From Arcobacter roscoffensis (GTDB lineage: Bacteria; Campylobacterota; Campylobacteria; Campylobacterales; Arcobacteraceae), in NCBI RefSeq assembly GCF_024267655.1, contig NZ_CP100595.1, positions 3,090,194-3,154,193 of the forward strand: DNA of 64,000 nt, written 5' to 3'. This document shows, piece by piece, positions 1-18,676 of the stretch. The number at the start of each line of letters is the position of its first letter. The first letter of the stretch is position 1. The notes under the pieces are model-generated. The model was not told the origin of the DNA. It searched no databases and saw nothing but the letters and a program-made list of their open reading frames with translations. Both the position numbers and the translations under genes were made by a program.

Positions 1-7
1 AAAAAAA

Positions 8-2915
<2,908 letters not shown>

Positions 2916-3154
2916 TTATGTTGATAAAGTAATTTACATTACTTCACCGTTTGAATAATTATTCCTTGGCTACTATCTTATTAAATATATTACTATATTC
3001 AATAAAAAAGTTGTGTTTTAAAAATTGTTTCTTATTTTAGTTCATATTTAAACTTTCATTTAAATATTCGCTAGAAAAATTTTAAGACTTTAACATTATG
3101 TTTTTAAATATCATATCCTTTATTATCAAATAAAGAATGTTTAAAGATTATAAA

Positions 3155-4915
<1,761 letters not shown>

Positions 4916-4992
4916 CTTCTTATTAACCTTCTGTTTTTAAAGATCATAATCTCTTTTAGAACTTCTTGTCGTTCCTCTGAAATTGGATGGGA

Positions 4993-5021
4993 ATTATAGA
5001 CAAATATCTCTCGCTTGTCAA
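4993..5021 (-). promoter_or_regulatory. rRNA operon promoter, left copy
   Basis: On the minus strand TTGACA (5016-5021) and TATAAT (4993-4998) are separated by exactly 17 bases, a consensus housekeeping promoter. The AT-rich 30 bases upstream, conserved in both copies up to 5051, could act as an UP element. The predicted leader of about 220 bases contains a boxA-like TGATCTTTAAAAA (4934-4946), expected for rRNA antitermination, and the leader arm of the 16S processing stem. Confidence 0.88.
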
Positions 5022-5051
5022 GCGATTTTTCTAAATTAAAGCTTAAATTTT

Positions 5052-5551
5052 ACAAATTGTCATTTAATTTAACTATTATTATTAAAGTAATGCATAAACA
5101 CAATATATATATTGTTTATTAAAATAAATTTAAATTGTTTCTGTTTTATATTTTGAATTATTCTTTAATTTCTTTATAAAAAAAGGCAATTTTTTTACTT
5201 TGTTTGTGTTTATTTTTGATTTTTTGAGAATAAGATAGTGATTTCTTTAGAAAATCATAGAAAAGAATTTTCAAATTTGTATTTTTCTCTTTTAATTTAT
5301 CTATCAAAGTAAAAAACTACTCATTTTTTATTAAAAAAATCTAAGTATTTTTATAAATTTATTCATTGAAAGTAGATAAAAATCTATAAATACTATGTAT
5401 TTTTAAATAGACTTTCTAGATTTTACATAAGAGAGAAGAGTTCTTAGAGCAATGGCACAGTTGCATGTAAAGTAAATAAGAAAGTAATAGGAAGAAGAAT
5501 AAAAGAATATGTAAAATAAAAATAGAAGAATGGGGGCTAAAAAATTCAGCT
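5052..5551. other. Gene-free spacer between the two rRNA operons
   Basis: These 500 AT-rich bases lie between the promoter of the left operon and the terminator of the right operon. I see no tRNA, no ORF with a ribosome binding site and no strong repeat. It is the only unique DNA that separates the two operons. Confidence 0.6.
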
Positions 5552-5606
5552 AAAAAAAAGCTTCTATCTAAAGGAACTTTAGAGAAGTTCAAATAGATAA
5601 AAGCTT
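5552..5606 (-). terminator. Terminator of the right rRNA operon
   Basis: Downstream of the 5S gene on the minus strand, an imperfect hairpin with AAGCTT at both ends (5558-5563 and 5601-5606) and a loop near 5581 is followed by a run of eight U. This is a standard Rho-independent terminator. Confidence 0.85.
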
Positions 5607-5619
5607 AATAAATATACTC

Positions 5620-5738
5620 AAGAGCTGGCAGCGGCCTACGTTTCCACAAGTGAAACCTGCAGTATTATCAGCGATGAAGTGCTTGACTTCCAGGTTCGGA
5701 ATGGGGCTGGGTATTTCCACTTCTCTGTAACCACCAGC
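5620..5738 (-). rRNA. rrf: 5S ribosomal RNA (right operon)
   Basis: About 119 bases on the minus strand have the typical 5S blocks, including CCCATTCCGAACC and CGCTGATAATACTGC, and complementary ends (GCTGGTGG near the 5' end, CGCTGCCAGC near the 3' end). It follows the 23S gene by about 157 bases and precedes a terminator. Ends are approximate. Confidence 0.9.
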
Positions 5739-5858
5739 AATATGAGTATAAAAAGTTCTAAATAAACTCTTTATACTCACATTAGGTAATGAGTGTAAAG
5801 ATAATGTTAAAGTCTTAATGAATGAAACAATTCACACATTTATCAAGTATGCATATAC

Positions 5859-8872
<3,014 letters not shown>

Positions 8873-9084
8873 ATATATTACTATATTCAATAAAAAAGTT
8901 GTGTTTTAAAAATTGTTTCTTATTTTAGTTCATATTTAAACTTTCATTTAAATATTCGCTAGAAAAATTTTAAGACTTTAACATTATGTTTTTAAATATC
9001 ATATCCTTTATTTCTAAAGAACATTTTGGTTATTAAAACCAAATATAAATTCAATTCTTATTGAACTTATATTTAGTTTTCAAA

Positions 9085-9160
9085 TGGTGGAGAATAGCGG
9101 GATCGAACCGCTGACCTCCTGCGTGCAAGGCAGGCGCTCTCCCAGCTGAGCTAATTCCCC
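9085..9160 (-). tRNA. tRNA-Ala (TGC)
   Basis: Read on the minus strand this is a 76-base tRNA with the CCA end encoded. The acceptor stem starts GGGGAAT, the D-arm is AGCTCAGCTGGGAGAGC, the anticodon loop holds TGC, and the T-loop is GGTTCGATCC. It is the second tRNA of the 16S-23S spacer in transcription order and is absent from the left operon. Confidence 0.96.
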
Positions 9161-9202
9161 ATCTGTTTTAATCTTTAAAAGTTAATTTCAAATAGATATA
9201 AA

Positions 9203-9279
9203 TGGTGGGCCTACCAGGACTTGAACCTGGGACCTCACGATTATCAGTCGAGCGCTCTAGCCAGCTGAGCTATAGGCCC
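9203..9279 (-). tRNA. tRNA-Ile (GAT)
   Basis: Read on the minus strand this is a 77-base tRNA ending in CCA. The acceptor is GGGCCTA, the D-arm AGCTCAGCTGG, the anticodon GAT within CTGATAATC, and the T-loop GGTTCAAGTCC. It precedes tRNA-Ala in transcription order, the common Ile-Ala spacer arrangement. Confidence 0.96.
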
Positions 9280-9300
9280 ATTATTACCTATCTTTTAAAG

Positions 9301-11061
<1,761 letters not shown>

Positions 11062-11138
11062 CTTCTTATTAACCTTCTGTTTTTAAAGATCATAATCTCT
11101 TTTAGAACTTCTTGTCGTTCCTCTGAAATTGGATGGGA

Positions 11139-11167
11139 ATTATAGACAAATATCTCTCGCTTGTCAA
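11139..11167 (-). promoter_or_regulatory. rRNA operon promoter, right copy
   Basis: TTGACA (11162-11167) and TATAAT (11139-11144) on the minus strand are separated by 17 bases, identical to the left promoter. The duplicated sequence ends at 11197, so upstream DNA differs between the two operons and could give them different strength. Confidence 0.88.
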
Positions 11168-11416
11168 GCGATTTTTCTAAATTAAAGCTTAAATTTTGGA
11201 ATTTGTGGGTTTTTGTATTGAAAACTCTATATTTTATTACTTTTTACTAGCTTTTATGCAATCTGCTTTCTTTTTGTCTAAAATTTATGCATTTTTATTA
11301 ATTTTCTATTTACTTTTTTATCCTAATATATAAGTAATTTAATATTAATGTAAATATTAAAGATGTAATTAAACAGTAAGATACTAAAATTACACAAAAA
11401 AATATAAAGGATTAAT

Positions 11417-12115
11417 ATGTATAATAGAGATTATCTATCAAACGAAAGCTCTCATCATACACAAGAATCATCACAAGCGCAGCTGATGAGTTTCTTAAAA
11501 GCTACATACCAGTTATTTGCAGGTTCTATGTTAGCTGCAACAGCTGGTGCATATATAGGTTTAGGAATTGTTCATTTGTTAATGGGTCCTGTTAAATGGG
11601 TTTTATTCGCAGTTGAACTAGCATTAATTTTCTTTGTTATTCCAAAAACTAAACATATTCCAGGTGTTAACTTAGCCGTATTATTTGGATTTACTTTTAT
11701 TTCTGGTTTAACAATTGCTCCATTATTAGCATCAATTATGAATATGCCTGGTGGTGCTTCTATTGTAGGTCAAGCATTTTTAATGACTTCTGTTGCATTT
11801 GGTGGAATTTCTATGTTCGCTATGACAACTAAAAGAGATTTCTCTTCTATGGGTAAATTCTTAATGATTGCATTAATTATTGCTATTGTTGGTGCTATAG
11901 CTAATATTTTTATTGGTTCACCGATTTTACAACTATTTATCTCTGGTGGTATTGCTTTATTAATGTGTGCGTTTATTTTATATGACACACAGAACATTAT
12001 TAAAGGTTTATATGACTCTCCAGTTGAAGCTGCTTTATCTTTATACCTAAGTTTCTTTAACTTATTTGTATCTTTATTACAAATTTTAGGAATTATGAAT
12101 AGTAGTGATGACTAA
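11417..12115 (+). CDS. Bax inhibitor-1/YccA family membrane protein
   Basis: This 232-residue inner-membrane protein has about seven hydrophobic segments beginning near residue 30, after a polar N-terminus. The closing segment LSLYLSFFNLFVSLLQILG and its short acidic tail are typical of the BI-1/YccA/YbhL family. Some members act as pH-sensitive calcium leak channels or bind FtsH; which applies here is not known. AAAGGA lies 8 bases before the ATG. It is read divergently from the rRNA operon, and a hairpin directly follows the stop codon, so it looks monocistronic. Confidence 0.85.
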   Translation: MYNRDYLSNESSHHTQESSQAQLMSFLKATYQLFAGSMLAATAGAYIGLGIVHLLMGPVKWVLFAVELALIFFVIPKTKHIPGVNLAVLFGFTFISGLTIAPLLASIMNMPGGASIVGQAFLMTSVAFGGISMFAMTTKRDFSSMGKFLMIALIIAIVGAIANIFIGSPILQLFISGGIALLMCAFILYDTQNIIKGLYDSPVEAALSLYLSFFNLFVSLLQILGIMNSSDD

Positions 12116-12140
12116 AAACTAACTCCTTTGGAGTTAGTTT
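12116..12140 (+). terminator. Hairpin after the BI-1 gene
   Basis: AAACTAACTCC and GGAGTTAGTTT form a perfect 11-bp stem with a three-base loop, starting one base after the stop codon. The downstream tract is only moderately T-rich, so terminator strength is uncertain. Confidence 0.65.
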
Positions 12141-12163
12141 CATCTTTATTAAAACTTTTTAAT

Positions 12164-12568
12164 ATGAACTCAAATAAACTAAGACTAATCGATGCTAATC
12201 TAAATAGACTACGTGAAGGTATTCGTGTGGTTGAAGATATCTTCAGATATATTTATAATGACAAAGATACTGCTATTAAACTTAAAACTCTAAGACATTT
12301 AGCTAGAACAGATAATTATACAGAACTATTAGAAACAAGAGATGTAAAAAATGATGTTCTTAGATCCTCTATTAAAAGTGAACAAAATAGAGATGATTTA
12401 TATTCAATACTAATAGCTAATTTTAAAAGAGCTCAAGAGAGTTCTCGTGTCCTTGAAGAGTTTACTAAACTAACATCTATAGATGATAGTGAGAATTTTA
12501 AATATATAAGATATGAACTTTATAATTTAGAAACTGTTTTAACAAAGATTACTTCAAATTCTAAATAG
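12164..12568 (+). CDS. ThiD2-type thiamine biosynthesis protein (standalone domain)
   Basis: The 134-residue protein opens with RLIDANLNRLREGIRVVEDI, closely matching the domain found at the N-terminus of cyanobacterial ThiE fusions and as the free protein ThiD2, described as a hydroxymethylpyrimidine phosphate kinase. No TIM-barrel ThiE part follows, so a thiamine-phosphate synthase label would be misleading. The protein is mostly helical and charged. I chose the ATG at 12164, because the upstream in-frame ATG at 12128 lies inside the preceding hairpin. The 3' end overlaps the convergent BioC-like gene by 49 bases. The activity is inferred from family resemblance. Confidence 0.72.
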   Translation: MNSNKLRLIDANLNRLREGIRVVEDIFRYIYNDKDTAIKLKTLRHLARTDNYTELLETRDVKNDVLRSSIKSEQNRDDLYSILIANFKRAQESSRVLEEFTKLTSIDDSENFKYIRYELYNLETVLTKITSNSK

Positions 12569-13224
12569 TTTAATTTATACTCTTTATAAAGTTTTTTTGC
12601 TGTTTTGAAATCCATATTAGAACTTCCTCCACTAACTCCTGATTTCTTTATATAATCAAATAAATCTTTTTTATTATCAAATTCTAATTTATACATTATT
12701 GTTTCAAATTCACATTGGAAGTATTTAGAAAATGCTTTTTTTATTGAGCTTTCATCTAAAATCGGTGATTTTGTAGCTGATATTTCTTGAATTGATTTAA
12801 AAGTATTTGATGTAAATAATACTGCATTAATTTCATTTGTAATAAGAGATAGATGTTTTACAATTTTTGATAAGTCTTTTGACCATTGTAAAGCAGATGA
12901 AGATAAAACTACATCATAAGTATCATTTTTTATTTCTTCTAAAAACTCTTTTGTATCAAAATCATAACATTTTACTTCAATATTATTAGCCTTTGGATGA
13001 AGCTGACACATAGATGAAGAAAAATCGATTGCTTTATAAAAATCAATATCCCATGTAATTTGTGAATAAACTTGACCTGAACCACAACCTAATTCTAGTA
13101 TTTTTTTAGGTTTTGTTTTAAGTTCTCTGATTAGTGATTTTGCACAGATTTGCTGGATGATATTGTGAGATTGATACTCTTTTGCGTATTTGGAAAATTC
13201 ATTTTTAATTGACATAAGGGTCAT
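12520..13224 (-). CDS. bioC: BioC-like SAM-dependent methyltransferase
   Basis: This 234-residue class I methyltransferase has the SAM-binding loop ILELGCGSGQVY near residue 42, an acidic second strand (YKAIDFSSSMC) and the SSSALQW motif near residue 109. The N-terminal FSKYAKEYQSHNIIQQICA is the usual start of BioC, the malonyl-ACP O-methyltransferase that begins pimeloyl-ACP synthesis for biotin. No other biotin gene lies nearby, so the symbol is tentative. No clear ribosome binding site precedes the ATG at 13224; a second ATG at 13215 is possible. Confidence 0.7.
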   Translation of the reverse strand: MTLMSIKNEFSKYAKEYQSHNIIQQICAKSLIRELKTKPKKILELGCGSGQVYSQITWDIDFYKAIDFSSSMCQLHPKANNIEVKCYDFDTKEFLEEIKNDTYDVVLSSSALQWSKDLSKIVKHLSLITNEINAVLFTSNTFKSIQEISATKSPILDESSIKKAFSKYFQCEFETIMYKLEFDNKKDLFDYIKKSGVSGGSSNMDFKTAKKLYKEYKLNYLEFEVIFVKTVSKL

Positions 13225-13287
13225 TTTAACTAGTATTTAATAAATTTTAGATAAAATATATCCCATTTTTCAAAAAGGAAATAGATT

Positions 13288-13638
13288 ATGACATCTACAC
13301 TTCTAATAGTTCAGTTAGTTTTAGCAATTTTAATCACAATTGTAATTTTACTTCAAAAAAGTTCAAGTATAGGTCTTGGAGCTTACAGTGGAAGTAATGA
13401 ATCATTATTTGGAGCTAAAGGACCTGCTAATTTCTTATCAAAAGCTACTATGGCCTTAGGTCTAGCATTTGTAATTAATACAGTAGTTTTAGGTTACCTA
13501 TATAATGAGCAAAGAAATCAAAGTGCGATTGATTCAGTTAAAACTGATACATTAATCCCTGCGACACCAATTGAAAAGACTGAACAAGCTGCACCAGCAG
13601 CACCAGGTTCTGCACCAGTAGTTCCTTCAAACAACTAA
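13288..13638 (+). CDS. secG: Preprotein translocase subunit SecG
   Basis: The 116-residue protein has two membrane helices (about residues 3-22 and 53-73) joined by the conserved SecG loop GAYSGSNESLFGAKGPANFL. It is the small accessory subunit of the SecYEG export channel. The tail after residue 75 is rich in Pro and Ala (AAPAAPGSAP) and longer than in E. coli, a common feature in this phylum. AAAGGA precedes the ATG. Confidence 0.93.
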   Translation: MTSTLLIVQLVLAILITIVILLQKSSSIGLGAYSGSNESLFGAKGPANFLSKATMALGLAFVINTVVLGYLYNEQRNQSAIDSVKTDTLIPATPIEKTEQAAPAAPGSAPVVPSNN

Positions 13639-13657
13639 TACAAAGAACAGTAGAATT

Positions 13658-14599
13658 ATGAAGTATCTACTACTTCTTTGTATTTCTTATTTTTATCTTA
13701 GTGCAAATGCACATGTATTTGTTTATCATAGATTTGGAGATGATAGACATCAAAGTACAAACACTACACTAAAAGAGTTAGAAAAAGAGTTTCAATACTT
13801 TAAAGATCATGGGTACAAAGTTGTACCTATGATGGATATTGTAAATAAACTTAAAAACAATCAAGAAATTCCTGATAATTGGGTGGCTTTTAATATTGAT
13901 GACTCATACAAAAGTTTTTACGAAAATGGATTACCTCTTTTTAAAAAATATAACTATCCTTTTACTCTTTTTGTTTATGTTGAAGCAACACAAAAAAAAT
14001 ATGGTGATTTTATGAATTGGGAGCAAATAAAAGATGCTTCTAAATATGGTGAAATAGCTTTACATTCATATGCCCATAAACATCTTACAAAACAAAATAG
14101 TAAAGATATTTATGAAGATACAAAACTATCTTATGAAATCTTTGAAGAAAAAATGGGATTTAAACCAAAAGGTTATGTATATCCTTATGGAGAGTATGAC
14201 CAAAGAGTAAAAGATGTAATCAAGCAATTTGATTTTGAATATATAGCAAACCAAAGCTCAGGTAGTGTAAATAAAAAAAGTGATAGATTTGATATAAATA
14301 GAGTTGCACTAGTAGGAGAGGTAAATCTAAAAGAGAAACTTCGATACAAAACACTAGATGCAACTTGGATTGAGCCAAAAGTAACTCCTAAAGATGGAAT
14401 ACTAAAAAGAATAAAAGTAAAAGTTAATCCAAATATAAAAAATATAAAATTATATCTTTCTGGTTATGGATGGCAGGATATAAAAGTAAAAAATGGTATA
14501 ATAGACGTCATTTTAAATAAGAAGCTAAAGTTTTCTCGTAATCGAGTAGCCATTAGCCCTAACTACTATACAATTTCAAGTAAATTACTAATTAAATAA
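13658..14599 (+). CDS. Secreted polysaccharide deacetylase family protein
   Basis: The 313-residue protein has a signal peptide (MKYLLLLCISYFYLSANA) and a NodB-type domain from about residue 20 to 210. Metal-binding positions are visible: the Asp pair in FNIDDSYKSF, where the usual motif is FDDG, and HSYAH with two histidines four apart. YVYPYGEYD is the expected third motif. The C-terminal 80 residues form a separate basic, beta-rich part. It probably removes acetyl groups from a cell-envelope or exported polysaccharide; the substrate cannot be told. It lies 19 bases after secG and 10 bases before frr. Confidence 0.78.
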   Translation: MKYLLLLCISYFYLSANAHVFVYHRFGDDRHQSTNTTLKELEKEFQYFKDHGYKVVPMMDIVNKLKNNQEIPDNWVAFNIDDSYKSFYENGLPLFKKYNYPFTLFVYVEATQKKYGDFMNWEQIKDASKYGEIALHSYAHKHLTKQNSKDIYEDTKLSYEIFEEKMGFKPKGYVYPYGEYDQRVKDVIKQFDFEYIANQSSGSVNKKSDRFDINRVALVGEVNLKEKLRYKTLDATWIEPKVTPKDGILKRIKVKVNPNIKNIKLYLSGYGWQDIKVKNGIIDVILNKKLKFSRNRVAISPNYYTISSKLLIK

Positions 14600-14609
14600 A
14601 GGAGACTAA

Positions 14610-15167
14610 ATGTTAGAAGAGATTTATGCTGAAACAACTGAGCATATGGAAAAGTCAATTGAGGCTTTAAAAAGAGATTACAAAACATTAAGAACAGGAA
14701 AAGTAAATACTGCTATTTTAGATGGTATTTCTATTGATTATTATGGAACACCAACTCCATTAAACCAAATTGGTTCAGTAACTGCTACAGACGCAACTAC
14801 TATTGTAGTTAATCCATGGGAAAAAAACCTTTTAAGTGATGTTGAAAAAGCTATTCAAAATGCTAATATTGGTGTAAACCCAAATAATGATGGTGATCTA
14901 ATCAAATTATTCTTCCCTCCTATGACTGTTGAGCAAAGACAAGAAACTGCTAAGCAAGCTAAAGGTATGACTGATAATGCAAAAGTTGCAATTAGAAATA
15001 TTAGAAAAAACTCTAATGACAAAGTAAAAGTTTTACATAAAGACAAAGAAGTAACTGATGATGAGAGCAAAAAAGCTCAAGAAGAAATCCAAAAAATTAC
15101 TGATTCTTTCGTAACTAAAGCTGATGAAACTTTAAAAACAAAAGAACAAGAAATTTTAACGGTATAA
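14610..15167 (+). CDS. frr: Ribosome recycling factor
   Basis: This 185-residue protein has the full RRF length and signature: [28 protein letters not shown] near residues 27-55 and the helical [16 protein letters not shown] region. It splits post-termination ribosomes together with EF-G in the cytoplasm. AAAGGAG precedes the ATG. It leads a tight group with pyrE, an RDD protein and an MFS transporter. Confidence 0.97.
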   Translation: MLEEIYAETTEHMEKSIEALKRDYKTLRTGKVNTAILDGISIDYYGTPTPLNQIGSVTATDATTIVVNPWEKNLLSDVEKAIQNANIGVNPNNDGDLIKLFFPPMTVEQRQETAKQAKGMTDNAKVAIRNIRKNSNDKVKVLHKDKEVTDDESKKAQEEIQKITDSFVTKADETLKTKEQEILTV

Positions 15168-15171
15168 TTTG

Positions 15172-15771
15172 ATGAATGTAGAACAAATTTATAAAGATGC
15201 TGATGCATTATTAGAAGGTCATTTTAAATTAAGTAGCGGTAATTATTCTAATTTTTATTTACAATCTGCGAAAGTTTTAGAAGATCCTAAAACTGCAAAA
15301 CTTTTAGCTGAGGCTTTAGCTGAACAAATAAAAACTGCTGGTATTAAAGTTGATGCTGTTTGTTCACCTGCTCTTGGTGGATTAGTTGCTGGTTTTGCAC
15401 TTGCAACTGCTTTAGATGTAAGATTTATTTTTGCAGAAAGAGTTGATGGGCAAATGACTATTAGAAGAGGTTTTGAAGTACAAGAAGGTGAAAACTATAT
15501 CATTTGTGAAGATATTATTACAACTGGTGGTTCTGCACTTGAAGCCGCAAAACAAGTAGAAAATGCTGGTGGAAATATCACGGCATATGCTGCTTTAGCA
15601 AATAGAGGCTTTTGTAGTAGAGAAGGAAGTGATTTAGACAGACAAGACAACTGTAAACTTCCTTTAGATAAACCACTTTTTGCACTTGATGACTTTACAT
15701 TTAAAATGTATACTCCTGATGAGTGTGATTTCAAAGATATTGCTTATAAACCAGGTAGTAGAGGTAACTAA
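15172..15771 (+). CDS. pyrE: Orotate phosphoribosyltransferase
   Basis: The 199-residue enzyme joins orotate and PRPP to give OMP in pyrimidine synthesis. The PRPP-binding motif [17 protein letters not shown] is near residues 107-123, preceded by [17 protein letters not shown]. The start is ATG at 15172; an in-frame TTG one codon earlier is possible. The gene begins 5 bases after frr with no clear ribosome binding site of its own, so translational coupling is likely. Its stop overlaps the next start as TAATG. Confidence 0.95.
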   Translation: MNVEQIYKDADALLEGHFKLSSGNYSNFYLQSAKVLEDPKTAKLLAEALAEQIKTAGIKVDAVCSPALGGLVAGFALATALDVRFIFAERVDGQMTIRRGFEVQEGENYIICEDIITTGGSALEAAKQVENAGGNITAYAALANRGFCSREGSDLDRQDNCKLPLDKPLFALDDFTFKMYTPDECDFKDIAYKPGSRGN

Positions 15772-16250
15772 TGGCAAAATGGAGAGATGTAAAACAAAAT
15801 AAAGTTAAACAAAAAACTAACTCTATTAATAATCAAGAAAAAGTAACTACTTCTTCTTGTGCATCTCTTGGCTTGCGACTAAAAGCCTTTTTAACAGACT
15901 CATTTTTAATTACCACTCCTATTACTTATATAGTAATGTATTTAGTTTTAGGTGGGGGAGATGAGTTTTCACATAATAGAGCTTTTGGATGGACTTTGAT
16001 TTTAGGTGTTAGTGCTACCATAATCACATTTTTTTGGTATGTGAAATTTCAAACACCTGGAATGAAAGCCTATGGAGTCAAAATTGTAAATGAAGACAAG
16101 CAAAGAATAACTTTTATTCAAGCTGTCATTCGATATTTGGCAACATTAATCTCAATGGTATCTATATTTTTAATGTTCATGCCATTTCTTCATAAAGAAA
16201 AGAAAACTTTCCAAGACTTAATTTCTAAGACTATTATCATTGACGAGTAG
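15771..16250 (+). CDS. RDD family membrane protein
   Basis: The 159-residue protein has a charged, Lys-rich N-terminus of about 35 residues, then the RDD-type motif LGLRLKAFLTDSFLI (the Arg-Asp-Asp positions are partly replaced), and about three membrane segments. TPGMKAYGVKIVNEDKQ in the middle is typical of the family. The role is unknown; some RDD proteins have been linked to ion exchange. The start overlaps the pyrE stop by one base and the end overlaps the next gene, so all are probably co-transcribed. Confidence 0.8.
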   Translation: MAKWRDVKQNKVKQKTNSINNQEKVTTSSCASLGLRLKAFLTDSFLITTPITYIVMYLVLGGGDEFSHNRAFGWTLILGVSATIITFFWYVKFQTPGMKAYGVKIVNEDKQRITFIQAVIRYLATLISMVSIFLMFMPFLHKEKKTFQDLISKTIIIDE

Positions 16251-17337
16251 AATTCAATTTTTCAACCTTTCTGCTTTTTACTTTTTTTACTTTGCAGCTG
16301 TTGGAGTATATATAATATTCCTACCAAAAGTTCTACATGATATAGGTTATACTGCTTTTGAAATTGGTATAATTTTTGCCCTTGCTCCATTAATGAGGTT
16401 TGCTACTCCCTTTTTATTTTTAAAACATATAAAACTTGATCAAAAAGTATTTAAAACAGCTTTATTTATGTCCATTGCAAGCTCTATTATGTTTTATTTT
16501 ACATTAGAAAATTTTTATGCATTTATGATTAATAATGCTATTCTTGGGGTATGTTTATCTTTGATTCTTCCTTTTTTAGAAGTATCAGCAGTAAAGAACC
16601 TAGGAAAAGAAAAATATGGAAAGTCAAGACTATTTGGTTCTATTGGTTTTATGATTATATCACTTGTTTTAGCTAAGTTTTTAACACAAGCACATATTGC
16701 ACTTCACTATTATTTAGCAACAAATATATTAACTGTAATCTTTGCTTTACTACTTATGCGAAGTGATGTTGAACATAAAGCACAAAAGATTAGTGAAGAG
16801 TTTTCATTTTTAAAATACTGGCCTTTTTGGATAAGTCTATTTTTTATGCAAATGAGTTTTGGAGGCTTTTATAACTTCTTTACAATTTATGAAACAGAAC
16901 ATGGAATAAGTTTAGAAATGACATCATACCTTTGGTCTTTTGGTGTTATTTGTGAAATACTAATGCTTTATTTTCAAGCTCCACTTTTGAAGAATAATCT
17001 ACTTAATATCATAAAATTTTGTGTTGCAATCACAGTTATTAGATGGTTAATGCTTTATTCATATCCTGATTCATTAACTATAACTTTTATTTCACAAAGT
17101 ATTCATGCCTTTTCTTTTGGGCTTTATCATAGTGCTGTAATTATTTATCTTTACTCTTTATATGAAGATAAAAAGCTAGCTCAACAGTTTATGTATGGGG
17201 TAGCATATGGACTTGGAGGCTTTATAGGAGCAATTATTGCAGGATGGGTTTATGGTGAATATCTATTTATTTTTAGTGCACTTTTTGCACTTATTTCTTT
17301 TGGAAGTTTATTTGCAATAAAAAAAAGAGTAAATTAA
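16240..17337 (+). CDS. Major facilitator superfamily transporter
   Basis: The 365-residue protein has about 12 hydrophobic segments beginning at residue 5 and belongs to the LacY/3-phenylpropionate-type MFS group, judging from FLPKVLHDIGYTAFEIGIIFALAPLMRF near the N-terminus. The start is a TTG at 16240 inside the end of the RDD gene; no ATG in frame would keep the first membrane helix. The substrate cannot be predicted. It ends at a hairpin shared with the convergent response regulator gene. Confidence 0.8.
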   Translation: MTSRIQFFNLSAFYFFYFAAVGVYIIFLPKVLHDIGYTAFEIGIIFALAPLMRFATPFLFLKHIKLDQKVFKTALFMSIASSIMFYFTLENFYAFMINNAILGVCLSLILPFLEVSAVKNLGKEKYGKSRLFGSIGFMIISLVLAKFLTQAHIALHYYLATNILTVIFALLLMRSDVEHKAQKISEEFSFLKYWPFWISLFFMQMSFGGFYNFFTIYETEHGISLEMTSYLWSFGVICEILMLYFQAPLLKNNLLNIIKFCVAITVIRWLMLYSYPDSLTITFISQSIHAFSFGLYHSAVIIYLYSLYEDKKLAQQFMYGVAYGLGGFIGAIIAGWVYGEYLFIFSALFALISFGSLFAIKKRVN

Positions 17338-17346
17338 CTCTTTTTT
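17321..17346. terminator. Bidirectional terminator between MFS and regulator genes
   Basis: AAAAAAGAGT and ACTCTTTTTT form a 10-bp stem with a six-base loop. The T-run on each strand makes it work in both directions, and it overlaps the stop codons of both convergent genes. Confidence 0.8.
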
Positions 17347-18601
17347 AATTCACTTCACCTAGCTCTTTTTCTTTAAAGTTTATTACATCTTTTAAATCTT
17401 CAATATATTTATTCTTTTGAGTCAGTCTTTGCTCTAAATCAATTAAGACTTTTTTCTTCATTTCTATTTCTTTTTTCAAAATTTTATTCTCTTCTTGTAA
17501 TTTTGTATTTTCATTTTTTAAATTTATTGCGATTACTGAAGCTTTTTTAACTTTAGTATTTGCTGTAGTTGTGATATTTGAATTTTTGTCTTTTAAGTTT
17601 TTTAGTTCGTCTTCATAATAATTTAACTGTATATTTTGAGAATCGCACTTTTGTTTTAAATCAAATATATCTTTATTTAAAGAACTTAAATCTATATTTG
17701 TATATGTGGTTAACTGCTCTTCTAAAAGCTTTATTCTTTTTTGACTACTTAAATGTTGTTTTTTTGTTTCTTGAATATTTTGAAGAACTTTCTTTTTAAA
17801 CTCTCTTTTTTCTAACTCATCATTTGTAGTTAAAAATCTAATCCCTACATACTCTATAATTTCATCTCCAAAATCATCAAAAATTGGAATAATTGTTGCA
17901 TTTACATAATAAGCACTTCCATCTTTCGCTCTGTTTTTAACTTTTCCTTGCCAAGTTTCACCACTTTTTATTGTTTTCCATAAATTTTCAAAAGCAGCCT
18001 TTGGCATATCAGGATGCCTTACAATATTATGAGGTTTTCCATATAACTCATCTATTGAGTATTGAGCCATTTTACAAAAAATATCATTTGCAAATTTAAT
18101 TTTTCCTTTAGTATCTGTCTTTGATACTATTGCAACATTGTCAATTGCATTTAGATATTTTTCTAACTCTTTTTTCTGTTTAATAATAGTGTCTTGCTGA
18201 TGAAAAGAGTGAGAAGCTTTATATATTTTATCTATTAAGTTTCTAATATCTATTGGTTTTAAAATATACTCTGTTGCATTATGAGTTATAGCTTCAAGCA
18301 AATACTTCTCTTCTGTAAAAGCTGTAGTAAAAATAAAGGGTAAATCTTCATTTTTTGTTCTGATTTCTTTTAGTAATTCTATTCCATTAAGTTTAGGCAT
18401 ATTAATGTCACTTATGATGACATCAACCCTTTGCTTTTTTTCGACTAAGCTATCATAAATTTCAATAGCTTCTTGTCCATTTTTGGCAGTGTAAAGCTCT
18501 TTAAAAAGGTCTTTTATAGCTTCACTTGTATATTCTCTAACTGAAGTATCATCTTCCACATAAATCACTGTTAATAACTTAAAAAAATCAACTCTTTTCA
18601 T
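17345..18601 (-). CDS. Response regulator with PAS domain and coiled-coil tail
   Basis: The 418-residue protein has a receiver domain at about residues 9-125 (YVEDD acidic pocket, phospho-acceptor Asp in DVIISDINMPKLNG, Lys in EYILKPID). A PAS domain follows at about 145-265, with [17 protein letters not shown] as in Aer-type sensors, then a coiled coil of about 140 residues. There is no DNA-binding or enzymatic output domain, so signalling is probably by protein contact. It lies 75 bases after the histidine kinase gene and is its likely partner. A very similar PAS domain is encoded at 51909-52295. Confidence 0.85.
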   Translation of the reverse strand: MKRVDFFKLLTVIYVEDDTSVREYTSEAIKDLFKELYTAKNGQEAIEIYDSLVEKKQRVDVIISDINMPKLNGIELLKEIRTKNEDLPFIFTTAFTEEKYLLEAITHNATEYILKPIDIRNLIDKIYKASHSFHQQDTIIKQKKELEKYLNAIDNVAIVSKTDTKGKIKFANDIFCKMAQYSIDELYGKPHNIVRHPDMPKAAFENLWKTIKSGETWQGKVKNRAKDGSAYYVNATIIPIFDDFGDEIIEYVGIRFLTTNDELEKREFKKKVLQNIQETKKQHLSSQKRIKLLEEQLTTYTNIDLSSLNKDIFDLKQKCDSQNIQLNYYEDELKNLKDKNSNITTTANTKVKKASVIAINLKNENTKLQEENKILKKEIEMKKKVLIDLEQRLTQKNKYIEDLKDVINFKEKELGEVN

Positions 18602-18676
18602 TAGCTACTCCTTATGCATTGATAAATATTAGCGATAAAGAGTATTATAAAAGTATCATTTTATAATAAAAAAAAT

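Noticed and set aside
5589..5780. 63-codon ORF across the 5S gene
   Set aside because: It is read through 5S rRNA and its flanks, so it is not a protein gene.
12128..12163. Upstream start for the ThiD2-type gene
   Set aside because: The ATG lies in the hairpin after the BI-1 gene, and the added residues do not match the family.
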